A model generated the notes under the pieces. That model was not told where the DNA came from, made no database searches, and worked only from the letters and a program-made list of their open reading frames with translations. A program made the position numbers and the translations under genes. A stretch of DNA of 64,000 nt from Lepidodermella squamata (Eukaryota > Gastrotricha), in the NCBI GenBank assembly GCA_047495785.1, contig JBLDXI010000015.1, positions 2,418,001-2,482,000 on the forward strand. The letters are read 5' to 3'. Within the stretch, counting starts at the first letter, position 1. Each line of letters starts with the position of its first letter. This document shows, piece after piece, positions 31,598 through 42,549 of the stretch.

Positions 31598-34502
31598 GTG
31601 TTCAAAAAGTCTCAGCGCCACTGAATGCGCATTCTTAATTACAGGCATTGTTCTCTCATTGCGCAATAGTGTTTAAACGAAACTTCAACTTTTATTTCTT
31701 TTTATCGCAGTCTAACGCGGAAAGCTTATTCACCTCGGGAAATTTTTTAAATATTGCAATAAATTGTGGGAAAATTGTTAGGAATTTGCGCCCAACAGTC
31801 TCTCTTCAATTTTGATTTTTTGGGAACATTTTTGTAATAATTTCCCTCCAAAAGGCAAATAAAAGCGACCTAACGGATTGTCGAGTGATTTTCACCCCGT
31901 TTTTTCGGTTTACGACGATAGAGAACAATCTAGAATCTAGACCGCCACAGTGTCGCCGCGATTTTATCGGCATAAATTATACATGCTGCGAGAAAGTTTG
32001 GAATCGGTCTCGCTCTGAATGAATTTTTGGGAATTGTTCATCAAACGACTCTTGATTTTAAATTGAAAGCTGCAGCTATCACCCTCCCGATAAAAGTAAA
32101 GGTATTTTTCAAAATGTTTTGGGAAGGCTTCGAAAATTAGCAGTTGTGAAATTGAAAATATGTGATGCCGCCCAAAATTTTTAATTTAATTTTTTAATTT
32201 AATTTTCAATTTTTGGAAAAGAAAAATTAAAAATTGAACTGAGCCTTATGTGTTTTCCTGAAATAGGGGAAAAGGAAGAAGTGGTACCATTCGGCATTTC
32301 ATTTGCTATTTTTTTGCATTGATTAATTAAAGAAATTCATTTATTCAAACTTGATAATTTATAAATTTTTAATAGCTGTGAAGTAGAAATGTGCCGTAGA
32401 GGCGTTCCAAGGTGTTCCGCAAGGTTTCCGAATAACTTTCCCACTTTGCAGACGTAGAAACACTTTGCCGTCAAAAAATTGATAAAAATAAAATTCATAT
32501 GGAAACATTGTCTAATCATGACGCACGTGAGTAATCAGGGAAAGTTTCAGACTGCTCGAGCAGCCTGAAACTTCGAACAATGCTTGTCCCTCACTGAACG
32601 TTCTGAGCATTAGCCGCTTTTACACTACAAGCACATATGTATTTCTGACTGTTCATAGTAATTAAGTCCACACAGCAGTATTACAAGCGATGAAAATGCC
32701 AAATTAAATTTTAATTTTTGGAAATCCGAGTTTCAATTTTAAGTTTATTGTAATTTTTGAGGTAATTATTGAGGTGCTGAAGGAATATAGCGTAAGTATT
32801 GACGGTAATAAATGTTAAGAACATTTCTTGCCACCTCAGCTACATCTCCCTTTTTACCGCATTCGAAAATCGTTTTTTAAATGACAAGGAAGGGTCAGTA
32901 CCAACTCGTTCATTTTAGGCGCTGAGATTTTTAGCATTTATAACAAGGAATTCTGGGATCGGATGAAAACGCTGTTTTCACAGAAAGATTCCTCGCGGAG
33001 ATACCTTTCAAGTGGCACCTTGAACTCAGAAAACTGAAGTCGCAATCGCGAGCGGTAATTACCTGAATTTTGTGGGTTAACATGGCCGATTTTCAACGTG
33101 CGAAATGCGCACTAAAATTTGGCATATACATGAGAGGGCGTGATGAATCATCGTCCTAGTTTCTGCCAGATGGTTCATCCCCAAGTGAAATAGCCATGCG
33201 GCCAAGTTACCCCACTTGGTCAAGATCACTTCAACCTCCACAGACCGGGCTTTGACCAATCGATTGAGAATGGAACGGGGATTTTTTTGGTATACAATTT
33301 AAAGCGAAACAAGTTACCGGAGACATATGAGGTTTAAAAAACCATATTTCCGGCCAAGTTACCCCACACCACGGTAGAATCAGCATTTGAAATGAATTTC
33401 TAGCATTAATTGGCAGCTAAGCCAAATAAAAGATCCATTTCATGCTCGAGAAAAAGTATTTTGATTGACATATATTTTTCTAATTTGATTACAATTTTGG
33501 CTTCGACGAATGCTCAGTTGAATTTATTATTTTTGGGTCTGAGTTTCCAAGCTGAACAAATTAAGGTGGATACCCGCGGAGCAAATCGATTATTTCCGGC
33601 CGAACAAGCCCTTTATTAACCTTCTATTTATTGTTTTAAAATTTAAGAGCCGCAGCAATATTCTAGTGCCTACCTCACAGCCTAATTTGAAAAATTTCTT
33701 TACTATTTTTCTCATTTTGGATGCATCAAGATGTATGCCCTGTTTATGGAAAATTTGATTACAGGCCTCAAAAACAGTAATTTTTGTCAATTTTTGGTAT
33801 CAACGGTAGGTATTTTCATTTCTCTTTCAAAATAACTGCAATTATTGGCAAGTTATTTCCCGAGGGATGGAGAAGAAATCAAAAGGCGTAGTGACCAATT
33901 TTCCCGAATTTTTTTAATCATTCTAAATAATTATAAAAAATATTTGATACCTTCAAACCCGTAAATCCTTGAAAGTTAAAAAGCGAGAAAACTCGAGTTT
34001 GAGTATTGCGCAATCAATTCTTTGTCTTAATTAATGACGCACATATTAATTACACTTCATACTTACGCTCTCGTGTAAAAGCGGCTATTAAAAAATCGCC
34101 TGAGGTGCGTTTTTTATTAAAACCGTGGTGCTATTGTTCAGCGCTGTGATCAATGTTTCGGTGAGATTCGCAACAGAGAAATCACAATCGGCACGTCTAT
34201 CATGAACTGAACGGCTCGAATTGCTGTCTAGGCCGGTCAGAAAAGACAATTCCCGCGCGGATTAAGAACATTTGGCCGCCTCTGTTGCGAATCTCACCGA
34301 AACATTGATCACAGCGCTGAACAATAGCACCACGGTTTTAATAAAAAACGCACCTCTGAAAGCGTAATCAAGAGCATCTGTGTCCCTTTCCTCTGAAACT
34401 AAACAATGCGAAAAATCGCTCTGAACATTAAAAAACGCAATTATCGAGTAATTCTGAATAAACAGCGTTCTGAAGCTCTGAGACTTTTTGAACACACCCT
34501 AG
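31598..34502. mobile_element. Inner insertion inside the TA element
   Basis: Left end GGGGCGTGTTCAAAAAGTCTC and right end, reversed, GGGTGTGTTCAAAAAGTCTC, flanked by CTA on both sides. Flanking element sequence would rejoin across it, as judged from the unbroken arm at 33100-33140. It carries an inverted copy of the outer MITE and a 77-bp foldback. No coding frame recognised. Confidence 0.6.
34102..34356. repeat. Perfect 77-bp inverted repeat (foldback)
   Basis: 34102-34178 is the exact reverse complement of 34280-34356, with a 101-bp centre. Arms start GAGGTGCGTTTTTTATTAAA. Identity over all 77 positions suggests recent origin. Confidence 0.85.
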
Positions 34503-34893
34503 GCCAAATTTTAGTGCGCATTTCGCACGTTGAAAATCGGCCAAAAGTTACCCCAAAAAATTCAGGTAATTACCGCTCGTGATTGTGACATCAGTTTTCT
34601 GAGTTCAAGGTCTCATTTGAATCGGCCAGAAGGCGAGACTTTTACGGCCAAGTTACCCCACGCCACGGTAAGATGAAAGAAGCTAAGATGAATTGCGGCA
34701 TCATTAATCTTAACGCTGCGCAATATTAGAGTGATGAATATTTTCCTGATTTTTGTCAATTTTCAGTATTCGCGAACAAGTTGGTTCAAGTTTGAGGAAG
34801 TTTTGGCTAACATTTCTCGAAAAATTGCATTCCTGATGCACTAATATCTGGATTTCCGCTTGCATCGCTCCCAAAAACTGTCGTTCGGGTCAT

Positions 34894-35422
34894 TCTTTAT
34901 AGCCCTATTATATTGCCACGGGACTTGAACAACAAGGCCGCATGCTTTGTACTTGTAGCTGGAGTTGTAAATTTATTGATTGATTTGATGAGCATTTTCC
35001 GCCGGCTCGTTCGCTAAAATGGTCCGGCGGTTCTTTTGACTCGGGACCTCAAGGTCTGAGCACACGAATAGGGTCTTTTAAAGGTCTTAAAAATGCATAG
35101 AGGATTCTCTACAGAAAAGCCTGCCTCAGCTGCTTGATTGAAATTTAAGATTGAGATTGAAACACAGGGTATTAAGTCGAGTATAGCAAGACTCCTGAAT
35201 GCCTTGCCTGGCGTCCCATTTCGATTATCGGGCAATGAAGTCTGCTATATAGCTCTAAACTTTCATTTCAAGATGAGCTTCAGAAGTGGGTGACCCGAAA
35301 ATTCGGGGTGAATAAAAAAACACACCCTTTCACGTTCAACATGCAGGAAAAACCTGGTTTTTTAATTTAGCTCCACACTGCGGTTCACCTGATACTAAAT
35401 ATGATGATGATAGCTGTTTGCG
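34894..35422. other. Intergenic, partial third copy of the duplicated unit
   Basis: 35095-35230 resembles 20270-20420 (GAGGATTCTxTACAGAAAAGCC, AGCAAGACTxCTGAAxGCCTTGCC). It leads into peptide gene 13, the positional equivalent of loci 2 and 7. Confidence 0.5.
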
Positions 35423-35495
35423 GCTGATGCGTCACGTTGATTCGTCAAACCCGTCGTTTTGAATATTCAAACCCGGCGCTATACATGTTGAAACA
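35423..35495 (+). promoter_or_regulatory. Peptide-family promoter module (gene 13)
   Basis: GCTGATGCGTCACGTTGATTC, CAAACCCGTCGTTTTGAATA, then CGCTATACATGTTGAAAC. This is the minus-strand-gene module in front of a plus-strand-type gene, about 230-300 bases above the ATG. Confidence 0.55.
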
Positions 35496-35723
35496 TCTTT
35501 ATAAGCTTTGTTTTTCCGGAATAATCGGACGATAGGGCTTTCAACACACACATTTAGCATCGAGTATAGTTACCTATATTCTATGAATATATCCGATGAA
35601 AACAAACGCGTTGTTTTGAATAATTAAAACCTGGCCCTTTAGAGAAAGTTTAACCTTTTGAATTTATTCAAGTTCACTCCTGGATTCTAATTTTTTGAAT
35701 TTTTTGTGGAAGGTCGATGAACG

Positions 35724-36133
35724 ATGACCGATTGCAGAGCTGTTGTATTGATTTCATTGACTCTATTCGTTGGAATCGCAATGCCGAATCCTACGCGGAC
35801 CAATGTTAAATTAGATGATGACCCTGAACTCGTCATACCCGTCGAATACGAACGGCCTACTATGAGTAGTCGTCACTACACGGAGTTTTGGTGTCCAAAT
35901 GCACGGTGCCTGGATTTCGAAGAGCTGGCCCTTAATACGTGTAAATGCAAGTTAGCAATGAAACAAGCAATGAAACAAGAAAAAATTGTGTATTCCATAT
36001 GTTTAGGTGCAGGAGAAAAGTTTGTCGAGGCCCGGAGGTATGGGACGATTCTTCTTGCGCTTGTTGGGGGCCTCTTGCGTTAATGGCTAGGTGGATCGAA
36101 TTAGATCGGCAGTCACGCCGAAATATTTCCTGA
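35724..36133 (+). CDS. Secreted 8-Cys peptide 13 (two exons)
   Basis: Exon 1 is 35724-35950 and exon 2 is 36007-36133, with a 56-bp phase-2 intron (donor GTTAGC, acceptor GTTTAG). The product is 117 residues: MTDCRAVVLISLTLF signal, acidic spacer, HYTEFWCPNARC, the CKCKC run, C-x4-C, VWDDSSCACWGP, then a 25-residue tail ending RRNIS. All eight cysteines are present. RP of the usual CxRP is replaced by GP. It is the third-copy equivalent of loci 2 and 7 and the only intact one of the three. Confidence 0.86.
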
Positions 36134-38336
36134 ATCTCCGAACTAATGAACTCGAATTATCGGCGCAATTATAGTGAAACCTATGATGAGAGCCGGTAGC
36201 GTAACCCTGATTATAGTCAATGCATACTAACTTGGACTAGAGGCCCACATCTATGCGTATTATGATAGCCCTGGCTTTTCTCTAGGGCTAAGATAGCGCT
36301 TAACATACTAGCGTTGCTTTACAAGCGGATTTCATCTGGGCTACTAACCATGTACATGAGCTATTCCTTTGTCAGGGTTTTGAGGAAATTCATGAAAGAT
36401 CTTTGTTTTTGCTGCAATAGTAAAATCCGTATACTTCACAGTATTAATTCAAAGTCTGAATTATTTTTGATGGGTTCTGAACTCCTTATATATATTTTAT
36501 TGTTATAAAAAAACAAAAGCCCGTTGTTATTAATAAATAACAGTTGCCATAACGACACTTGGAGTAACTAGAATTTTCTTTGGATATATGTTTTAAGGTT
36601 TAGGATTATTTTCATTTAACAGGTTCGTAGAGGAGAGAATTGAGCATCTTGCTACTGCGATAGACTATTTCCGATAGCTACCTGGCGCCCTAGTTTGATG
36701 AACAGTTATCAATGTTAGGTTCCAAGTCGGCTGATATCGGAAAAATCACTGATTCGTAAAATCGATATTTGGTAATCTAATAGTGCTTGTAGTCAAATTA
36801 ATGCTGTAACCCTAAATGCTCACCAATTTTTAATTTCCGATAAATTCCGAATATTATAGATAACTTATCGGAGTAATAAAGACTGTAAGATGTGAATTTC
36901 GTAATTTATATGTCTCAGTTATATGAATTTGCGCCACCTCGACCGCATTCTATTTTGACCCCATTGCAGAGGAGTGAAATGATGAAAAAAAGATGATTGC
37001 CAGCATTGGCGAAAACGTTCGAAGGCCGCAGCATCAAGTTTGGAGGCATGAAAGGTGCGGATGACCACTGGATGACCAATATTGACGAAATATGTTCATT
37101 TGGATTCTGGATTCTGGAATCTGTTCATTCTGGATCTTTCTATGAGTTGGTCAGTTCCGCCGTTTTCAAACGTTTTGATCTGGAGTGAAGGAAAAACCTG
37201 TTACCATGCGTTAGCTGTATAGCCAACAAGCTGAAAATCATTGTCATCGACCGCGGCATCCCTCCTCTGTTCCTTTTTACCAACCACAAAACAACCACAA
37301 ATTCAATTTTTTACGTCTTGTTTTCTCCAGATGGTGAAACCTGATTGAAATTTCAACATTTAAAAATTTGCGGGAATTCTGATACCACAAAGCAATTAGT
37401 TGTCGAAAGATATAATAGCCATAGTTATTATCCAAAACTTGAACACAATTTAACGGAATGGCTTGCGCATTCAGTGTTTCAACTATAAACTCGAAGAACA
37501 TCGTTTGGCGGAACCAAATACGATTTTTGCGGAACGTAACTCGAAATATGTCATCAGTCATTTTTGAATATTTCTAAGAATTTTATGCTGAGCATGAATT
37601 CTGAATTGAACACTGCGTCTTGCAGAGAATCTTGCAATTCACTGGTGAATTTTGTAGAATTATTGTGGCCAATCGTGACCTTCAGGCCACTGGAAAAGTC
37701 TAAAATTTGGTTCCGCTAACAGCAGATTTGGTTCCGCTCACCGTAAATTTGGTTCCAGGTACCAGGTACTGAATATTTAAACGGAGTGGATATTCGTACT
37801 TTAATAAGTACGCGTTTTTTGATATTCATACTTAAATAAGTACGCATTCTCAAATTTGCATGCAAAAACATGAAATTCGGGTTGGAAAGCTCAGGAAACC
37901 GGAAAGGTCCTGAACCTTAGATCCAACTTGATGAAAATAGGGAGAAACTCCAGATTTTGCCATCAAATTTGACAAGTCCAAGTTATCTCAGCTTCCTGGG
38001 TGGGATAGGATTCTTACTCAGCTTTAAAAGCTGAATATTATGGTCGAAAAATTTCGAATATTACGTAAGCGGAAAGCCACTTATGTACGAATATCAAATA
38101 ACGCGTACTTATTTAAGCAGGAATATAACGACCCATTTTTAAAAACGACTGGTTTTATGAAGCAATGTAGATCAATTTAAAATACCCTCATCAATTCTGG
38201 TTTCAGCGTAAATGGTGTATGTACAGCGGTGCGAATTTGCAAAAGCCTCGTCATTTATTTCAAGAACTGCGCATTTTTCACTAGTTTCATACAACTCTGT
38301 ATATTTGATAGCTTTTGAGAGATGTCTTGAAATTCG
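36134..38336. other. Intergenic
   Basis: 36150-36960 is related to 10410-10900 and 23310-23570. 37690-37760 has three AATTTGGTTCC units, with complementary GGAACCAAAT at 37512 and near 39300. 38130-38240 is a relic of a peptide promoter region. No gene seen. Confidence 0.45.
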
Positions 38337-38965
38337 TTAATACGGTCTATCCGTATTTCCCTGCCTGCTTGCCATGGCCTGCTTCGACCAGCTTCTTTCG
38401 ACCAGCCAGCCAATACCTAAATGATGCGGCCTTAGACAAGCGCAATACTTTTCGTGCCATTTCAACGCGCCCGAACACGTTTCTCTCATGCAGCTAAAGC
38501 GTAAATAATAATAATAATATACAATCATCATAAAAGTCTCGAAAAACTCTCACAAAAGGTCCCTTAATCCGCCTGAATAGAAAGGGGACGTGGGTCGAGT
38601 CTGTCGAGTTGTTTCTAAGGGACTGTCCCGTTCTTTTTCTCAAATTGTGCCTCAGAAACAACGCGACACAGTTCTACCCACGTCCCCTTTCTTTTTAGGC
38701 GGGTTAGCGGCTTTTAAAAGATCAATAAGAATTATGCACGGGGACTTTTCATTGTTAACCTGCATTCACAATCAGCAGTCAGCACTTGGTAGGGCGGGCA
38801 ATGCGCATTTGGACACCACAGTTCTCGGAAATGATCGATACCCGAATCCGGTTTGACATCATCACCGCTGTTCGTGGGCGCCCTACGGTACGGCTGGACA
38901 ATTTCGACTACCAGACTCAGACAGAGAGAAAGTGTAAAAACTAAATGAGTTCTCATGTTATCCAC
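38337..38965 (-). CDS. Secreted 8-Cys peptide 14 (two exons)
   Basis: Exon 1 is 38965-38760 and exon 2 is 38493-38337, with a 266-bp phase-2 intron carrying a hairpin element. The product is 120 residues from MDNMRTHLVF. It has a YRRAPTNSGDDVKPDSG spacer, HFRELWCPNAHC, the CECSC run, CMRETC, KWHEKYCACLRP and a long basic tail. All eight cysteines are present. It is almost a copy of peptide 9 in spacer, intron element and tail. Confidence 0.86.
38569..38706. repeat. Hairpin element in the peptide 14 intron
   Basis: Arms 38569-38618 and 38653-38706 pair over about 45 bp (CCGCCTGAATAGAAAGGGGA with its complement). It is shared with the intron of peptide 9, so it was present before those genes duplicated. 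Confidence 0.8.
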
Positions 38966-39059
38966 TGCATGAGCAAATTTATAACGGAATGGCTTGCACA
39001 GTGTTTCAACTGAACTTGAATTTTAATGATACAAGTTTCAACTCTGCTACGTGAAAACC

Positions 39060-39092
39060 TCGTGTTTGATGAATCAATGTGACGCATTAACC
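39060..39092 (-). promoter_or_regulatory. Peptide-family promoter module (gene 14)
   Basis: Minus strand: TTAATGCGTCACATTGATTC then ATCAAACACG; matches the module of peptide 9. Confidence 0.5.
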
Positions 39093-39645
39093 GCAAAAAG
39101 CTTTGCTCATCACTGTTCGTGTAACGTATAGCGGTGCGAATTTGTAAAAATAAAAGCTACTACTTTTTGCTAAAAACCACATTGTTTGTAGGAGTGGAGA
39201 GAGTCCATCTCAATTCTCATCAATTTTGGTTTCAGGGTATATAGCGTATGTATAGCGGTGCTAATTTGTAACAAAAAACCAAGAATTTTTCTAGCGGAAC
39301 CAAGTACCAATAGTTGGAACCAAATGCAAATGATCAGAAAGTGCCATTTTTCCAATAATTTGTTAAAATCAAGATCATGTGTTGTTCGTAAAGTGATTGC
39401 CAGGCTTTGTACTAAAAATCACGAAGAATTTTATGGTCATTAATTGGGATTTTTTTCAAATTAATCGGTAAATTTCAGAAAGTTCGAGAAATCCATGTTT
39501 GGACGAATTAATTACTAAAAATTTGGTTCCGCAACTCAAATTTGAAAGAGCTAAAAACTTGGCGCCAGAATCATAGTAATTGGAATTGATCAAAAATTTG
39601 AGCTTGTGAAATTTGCTGCTTTTCATCGATATGTCTGCATTCGTG

Positions 39646-39918
39646 CTATCCTATTTCATTGTGACATTCAGCCTGAGAAAGAAGATCGATTGCTTCTTCG
39701 ACATGATTTCGCCGAATGTTCGCTGAGATGAAAGAAGTCTTGGCGGCATCGATATTTTCCTGAATTTTAACAATTTGGTTCAATTTGTTTCCGTATTCGC
39801 GAACAAGTTGGTTCAAGTTTGAGGAAGTTTTGGCTAACATTTCTCGAAAAATTGCATTCCTGATGCTAATATCTGGATTTCCGCTTGCATCGCTCCCAAA
39901 AACTGTCGTTCGGGTCAT
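39646..39918 (-). CDS. Small helical (coiled-coil-like) protein
   Basis: 90 residues from MTRTTVFGSDASGNPD, then one long predicted amphipathic helix region (IFREMLAKTSSNLNQL onward) with heptad-like hydrophobics to residue 80. There is no signal peptide or membrane segment. A TATA-like GGGCTATAAAG lies directly above the ATG. The same gene, broken by a transposon and a frameshift, lies at 31226-34893. Its position beside peptide genes at both loci reflects joint duplication, not shown function. I do not recognise the family. Confidence 0.6.
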   Translation of the reverse strand: MTRTTVFGSDASGNPDISIRNAIFREMLAKTSSNLNQLVREYGNKLNQIVKIQENIDAAKTSFISANIRRNHVEEAIDLLSQAECHNEIG

Positions 39919-41205
39919 TCTTTATAGCCCTATTATATTGCCACGGGACTTGAAAAACAAGGCCGCATGCTTTGTACTTGTAGCTGGAGTTGTAAATTGA
40001 TTGATTGATTTGATGAGCATTTTCCGCCGGCTCGTTCGCTAAAATGGCTGTGGTTCACGCAAATGCCACAAAAGACCCAATGTAAAACATTCAATAATGA
40101 CTAAATAGATTATCTAAATTTGCATTTATTGATTTCCGTCTTGCATCAATAGATGATGATCGAAGAATTGTATATATTGGCTTCAAAATCAAATGCTCCG
40201 CCTTAAATAAAATCCACTTCGCTTCAAAAAAGAACCAAACATTTGGCACCTTCCTTTAGTTTTACTACATCTACTGTGCCGTTCAAAACAGCCGATTCCT
40301 ATTATCGTAACGTTAGCTCAGCTCATATTACGTCTGGTCTATACCTAAAACTAATGATTTGTAAATAGAAGACCCACATTTCTAAAGTGTTCACCGGAGG
40401 GTAACTAATTGAACGCAATATTTTCGAATAATTTTGTGTGATCGCGGCTGCTTCTTGTTCTCAAAGTGAGGGCCACGTCTTTTATCAAAAACTTAACGAA
40501 TTTCATCGTATTTATTATTTTTCTATAGATAAGTCGTAAAATGCAACTTTGACCTCGACAGATTACGCTACCAAGTTTCATTTTTGCAACATATTTGTTT
40601 GCGTTTCGCCAGGTGTGTAAAGAAATACATTCAATTCATTTCAATTTCATCAATGAGCACACGAGTTAGCAACGGTGAGCCACATAGACATAATTTAGGA
40701 TAGACTGCTTACTCACGAGAAAAAGGGTGCTACGCCATGGGCGCCAGATGGTCAGCTGATTCATCAGCGCTTGGAGGTAAAGTAAACAAAATATTCGATT
40801 GGTTTTTAGCTGGTTCCGTGACGGCTTCGATTTTTCCAAGGGTTTGGTTGATGGATCCTGACAGAGGAAATCACGAGGAACACGCTGATTATTTTTCCGA
40901 AATTTTCAAACAAATTTTAACTGGTGTTATCGACAAAAAATGGTTTCGCAGTTATAAATACAAATAATTTCCATGATCATTTAAATTGAAATTGAATCCT
41001 AAATTATGTCATATCCTAAGACATATCCTAAATTATGTCTATGGTGAGCCAGGAAAAATGTTATTTTGAAAGCTTTTAACCACCTTTCGTAAAGCAATTA
41101 CCTAATTCCTATTTTTTAGCTCATTTTTTCTGCCAAGGGTTTTTTAGGTATAGGTCTTAAATTTTCCTGAATTTCAAATTTTATTATGAATTTTATTTCA
41201 TTTAG
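39919..41205. other. Intergenic
   Basis: A 76-codon frame at 40737-40967 starting MGARWSADSS is possible but unsupported. Joining it to the next gene by the obvious donor gives a stop. Nothing else seen. Confidence 0.4.
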
Positions 41206-42429
41206 ATGGATGATTCGAAATGGCTATTAATTAACAATTTCTCTGGAAAATTCGATGAAAAAGCAATTATCGAAGAAAATAAGCCGATAAATGAAGGAAA
41301 ATCCCGGCGGATATGCGATGAAAAATCCCAAGAAAACTACCTCACGCAAGACGAAGCGGAAGACATCAAAATCTGCCACTTCATCCACCTTGTCATCGCA
41401 ATTTTAATCGGACTGCTAATCACAATCGCCGCTTTCACTCAACCAGCAGAAAATTTCGACAAATTCCTAAAATGCGGACCCAATTTCTCGAATTTTACGC
41501 TACAATTCACGGATTTAAATTGCTTTGGAAATGCAAATTGGTTCACGTATTTTTCGGCGATTATCGTTATTGGATTAGTCATTTCAAGCTCTTTCAATTG
41601 TTTGAAATTCAGCGAGGATTTGAAGATATCGAAAGAATCAGCCTTCTTACGCGATCAACGCCTGGCTCGCAATTTTTTCCTAATTACCTATATCATTTTC
41701 ATACTGGTGATATCGACTAAATCGCAAAATTTCAAGTTTTTCTTCCTCCTACTTGGCACGTTGCCAATCGGCGGCTGGAACGCGGCCTATTTCCTGTCCT
41801 TTACCACCTACGTCAACCCTTTCAGCATTAATTGGCAAATTTCTAGTCGGCAAAAATCGGACGGTGATACGAAACGAATTTTAAGGTGGCTGGAAAGGCT
41901 GGATTCGTTCGAGTTTTGCTTCGATTTATGGCTAGGAATTCGCTGGTCGTTATTACTAGCCTGGTTTATGGTTCCGTCCCAATCGATCCAGATCGGGAAT
42001 TTAGGATTCGAACTGCCGATTTTGGCCTTCCGCTGCTTTTATCGACTTGTTATTGAAGATAGCGGAGCTTTAATGGCTGAAAAACGGCAAAGTCGAGCTT
42101 GGCTTCTCGCCCTTCAATCCTTGGTTCTATTCGTCTTTATTTCCATTGAATTCGTCGAAGCGTATCGCCAAGTTTCCGAGTCGGAATCGGCCACTTTCGA
42201 AGCTATGCTCAAATTTGCGGTGCTCTACAACGCGCTAATTCAAATTATTTTATTCGGAATTGTTTATCGGTTTTATCGAATTTATCAATTGAGCTTCAGT
42301 ACCAGCATTTCTTGGCCGGACATCAGTGATTTGCTGGATGAGAAGAAATATGTTCGATGCGAGCCGGTTTCTATTGCCGATGCCTTGATTGCCATCGTTT
42401 TCCTTCCAATGCCTGTTTTTTGTCTTTGA
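41206..42429 (+). CDS. Multipass membrane protein, unrecognised
   Basis: 407 residues. A charged cytoplasmic-like N-terminus of about 55 residues is followed by roughly eight hydrophobic segments: about 57-80, 112-130, 155-173, 177-200, 240-260, 305-325, 340-362 and 390-405. No channel, transporter or receptor motif is recognised. The ATG is the first codon after a TTTATTTCATTTAG acceptor-like sequence, so a noncoding upstream exon or a trans-spliced leader is likely. The 3' end carries two tandem copies of a 38-bp block, each with AATAAA. It converges on the coiled-coil gene ending at 42550. Membrane topology is a prediction by eye. Confidence 0.75.
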   Translation: MDDSKWLLINNFSGKFDEKAIIEENKPINEGKSRRICDEKSQENYLTQDEAEDIKICHFIHLVIAILIGLLITIAAFTQPAENFDKFLKCGPNFSNFTLQFTDLNCFGNANWFTYFSAIIVIGLVISSSFNCLKFSEDLKISKESAFLRDQRLARNFFLITYIIFILVISTKSQNFKFFFLLLGTLPIGGWNAAYFLSFTTYVNPFSINWQISSRQKSDGDTKRILRWLERLDSFEFCFDLWLGIRWSLLLAWFMVPSQSIQIGNLGFELPILAFRCFYRLVIEDSGALMAEKRQSRAWLLALQSLVLFVFISIEFVEAYRQVSESESATFEAMLKFAVLYNALIQIILFGIVYRFYRIYQLSFSTSISWPDISDLLDEKKYVRCEPVSIADALIAIVFLPMPVFCL

Positions 42430-42443
42430 TGTTACCGATTTTT

Positions 42444-42518
42444 CAATAATTTTTTACTAATTTATTGCAATAAAAAAATGTAATAATTTTTTACTAATTT
42501 ATTGCAATAAAAAAATGT
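42444..42518 (+). repeat. Tandem 38-bp repeat with duplicated poly(A) signals
   Basis: Two near-identical copies of AATAATTTTTTACTAATTTA plus TTGCAATAAAAAAATG, directly after the membrane-protein stop. Confidence 0.8.
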
Positions 42519-42549
42519 ATTCCGGATTATCCAAAATAGTTTCATTTTA

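Larger units (their letters stand above)
31318..34668. mobile_element. Nested TIR element with TA target duplication
   Basis: The ends read CCGTGGTGTGGGGTAACTTGG and, reversed, CCGTGGCGTGGGGTAACTTGG, bounded by TA on both sides. The undisrupted locus near 39715 gives the empty site. Without its own insertion the element would be about 450 bp with no coding capacity, so it is a MITE of Tc1/mariner-like target choice. A third, inverted copy of its arm with the terminal repeat lies at about 32990-33388. No transposase frame was found. Confidence 0.8.
31226..34893 (-). pseudogene. Transposon-split copy of the 39646-39918 gene
   Basis: 34893-34671 and 31315-31226 match successive parts of the small helical-protein gene at 39646-39918, flanks included. 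The two parts are separated by a 3.35-kb nested transposon at a TA dinucleotide. A 2-nt insertion near 34838 also shifts the frame. The order peptide gene then helical gene is the same at both loci (12 then this, 14 then 39646), so the pair was duplicated together. Confidence 0.8.

Noticed and set aside
31380-31676. 98-codon frame within the TIR element as a transposase
   Set aside because: It lies in the terminal repeat arm, is mirrored in the inverted copy at 33.1-33.3 kb, and has no catalytic motif.
7550-38965. Single-exon interpretation of the peptide genes, with short tails such as AAKRNERKRAER
   Set aside because: The tails after the CEC codons are not conserved between paralogues, whereas splice sites, phase and exon-2 cysteines are.
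40737-40967. 76-codon frame starting MGARWSADSS as an exon of the membrane-protein gene
   Set aside because: Using its GTAAAG donor with the acceptor before 41206 creates an immediate stop; there is no paralogue or other support.
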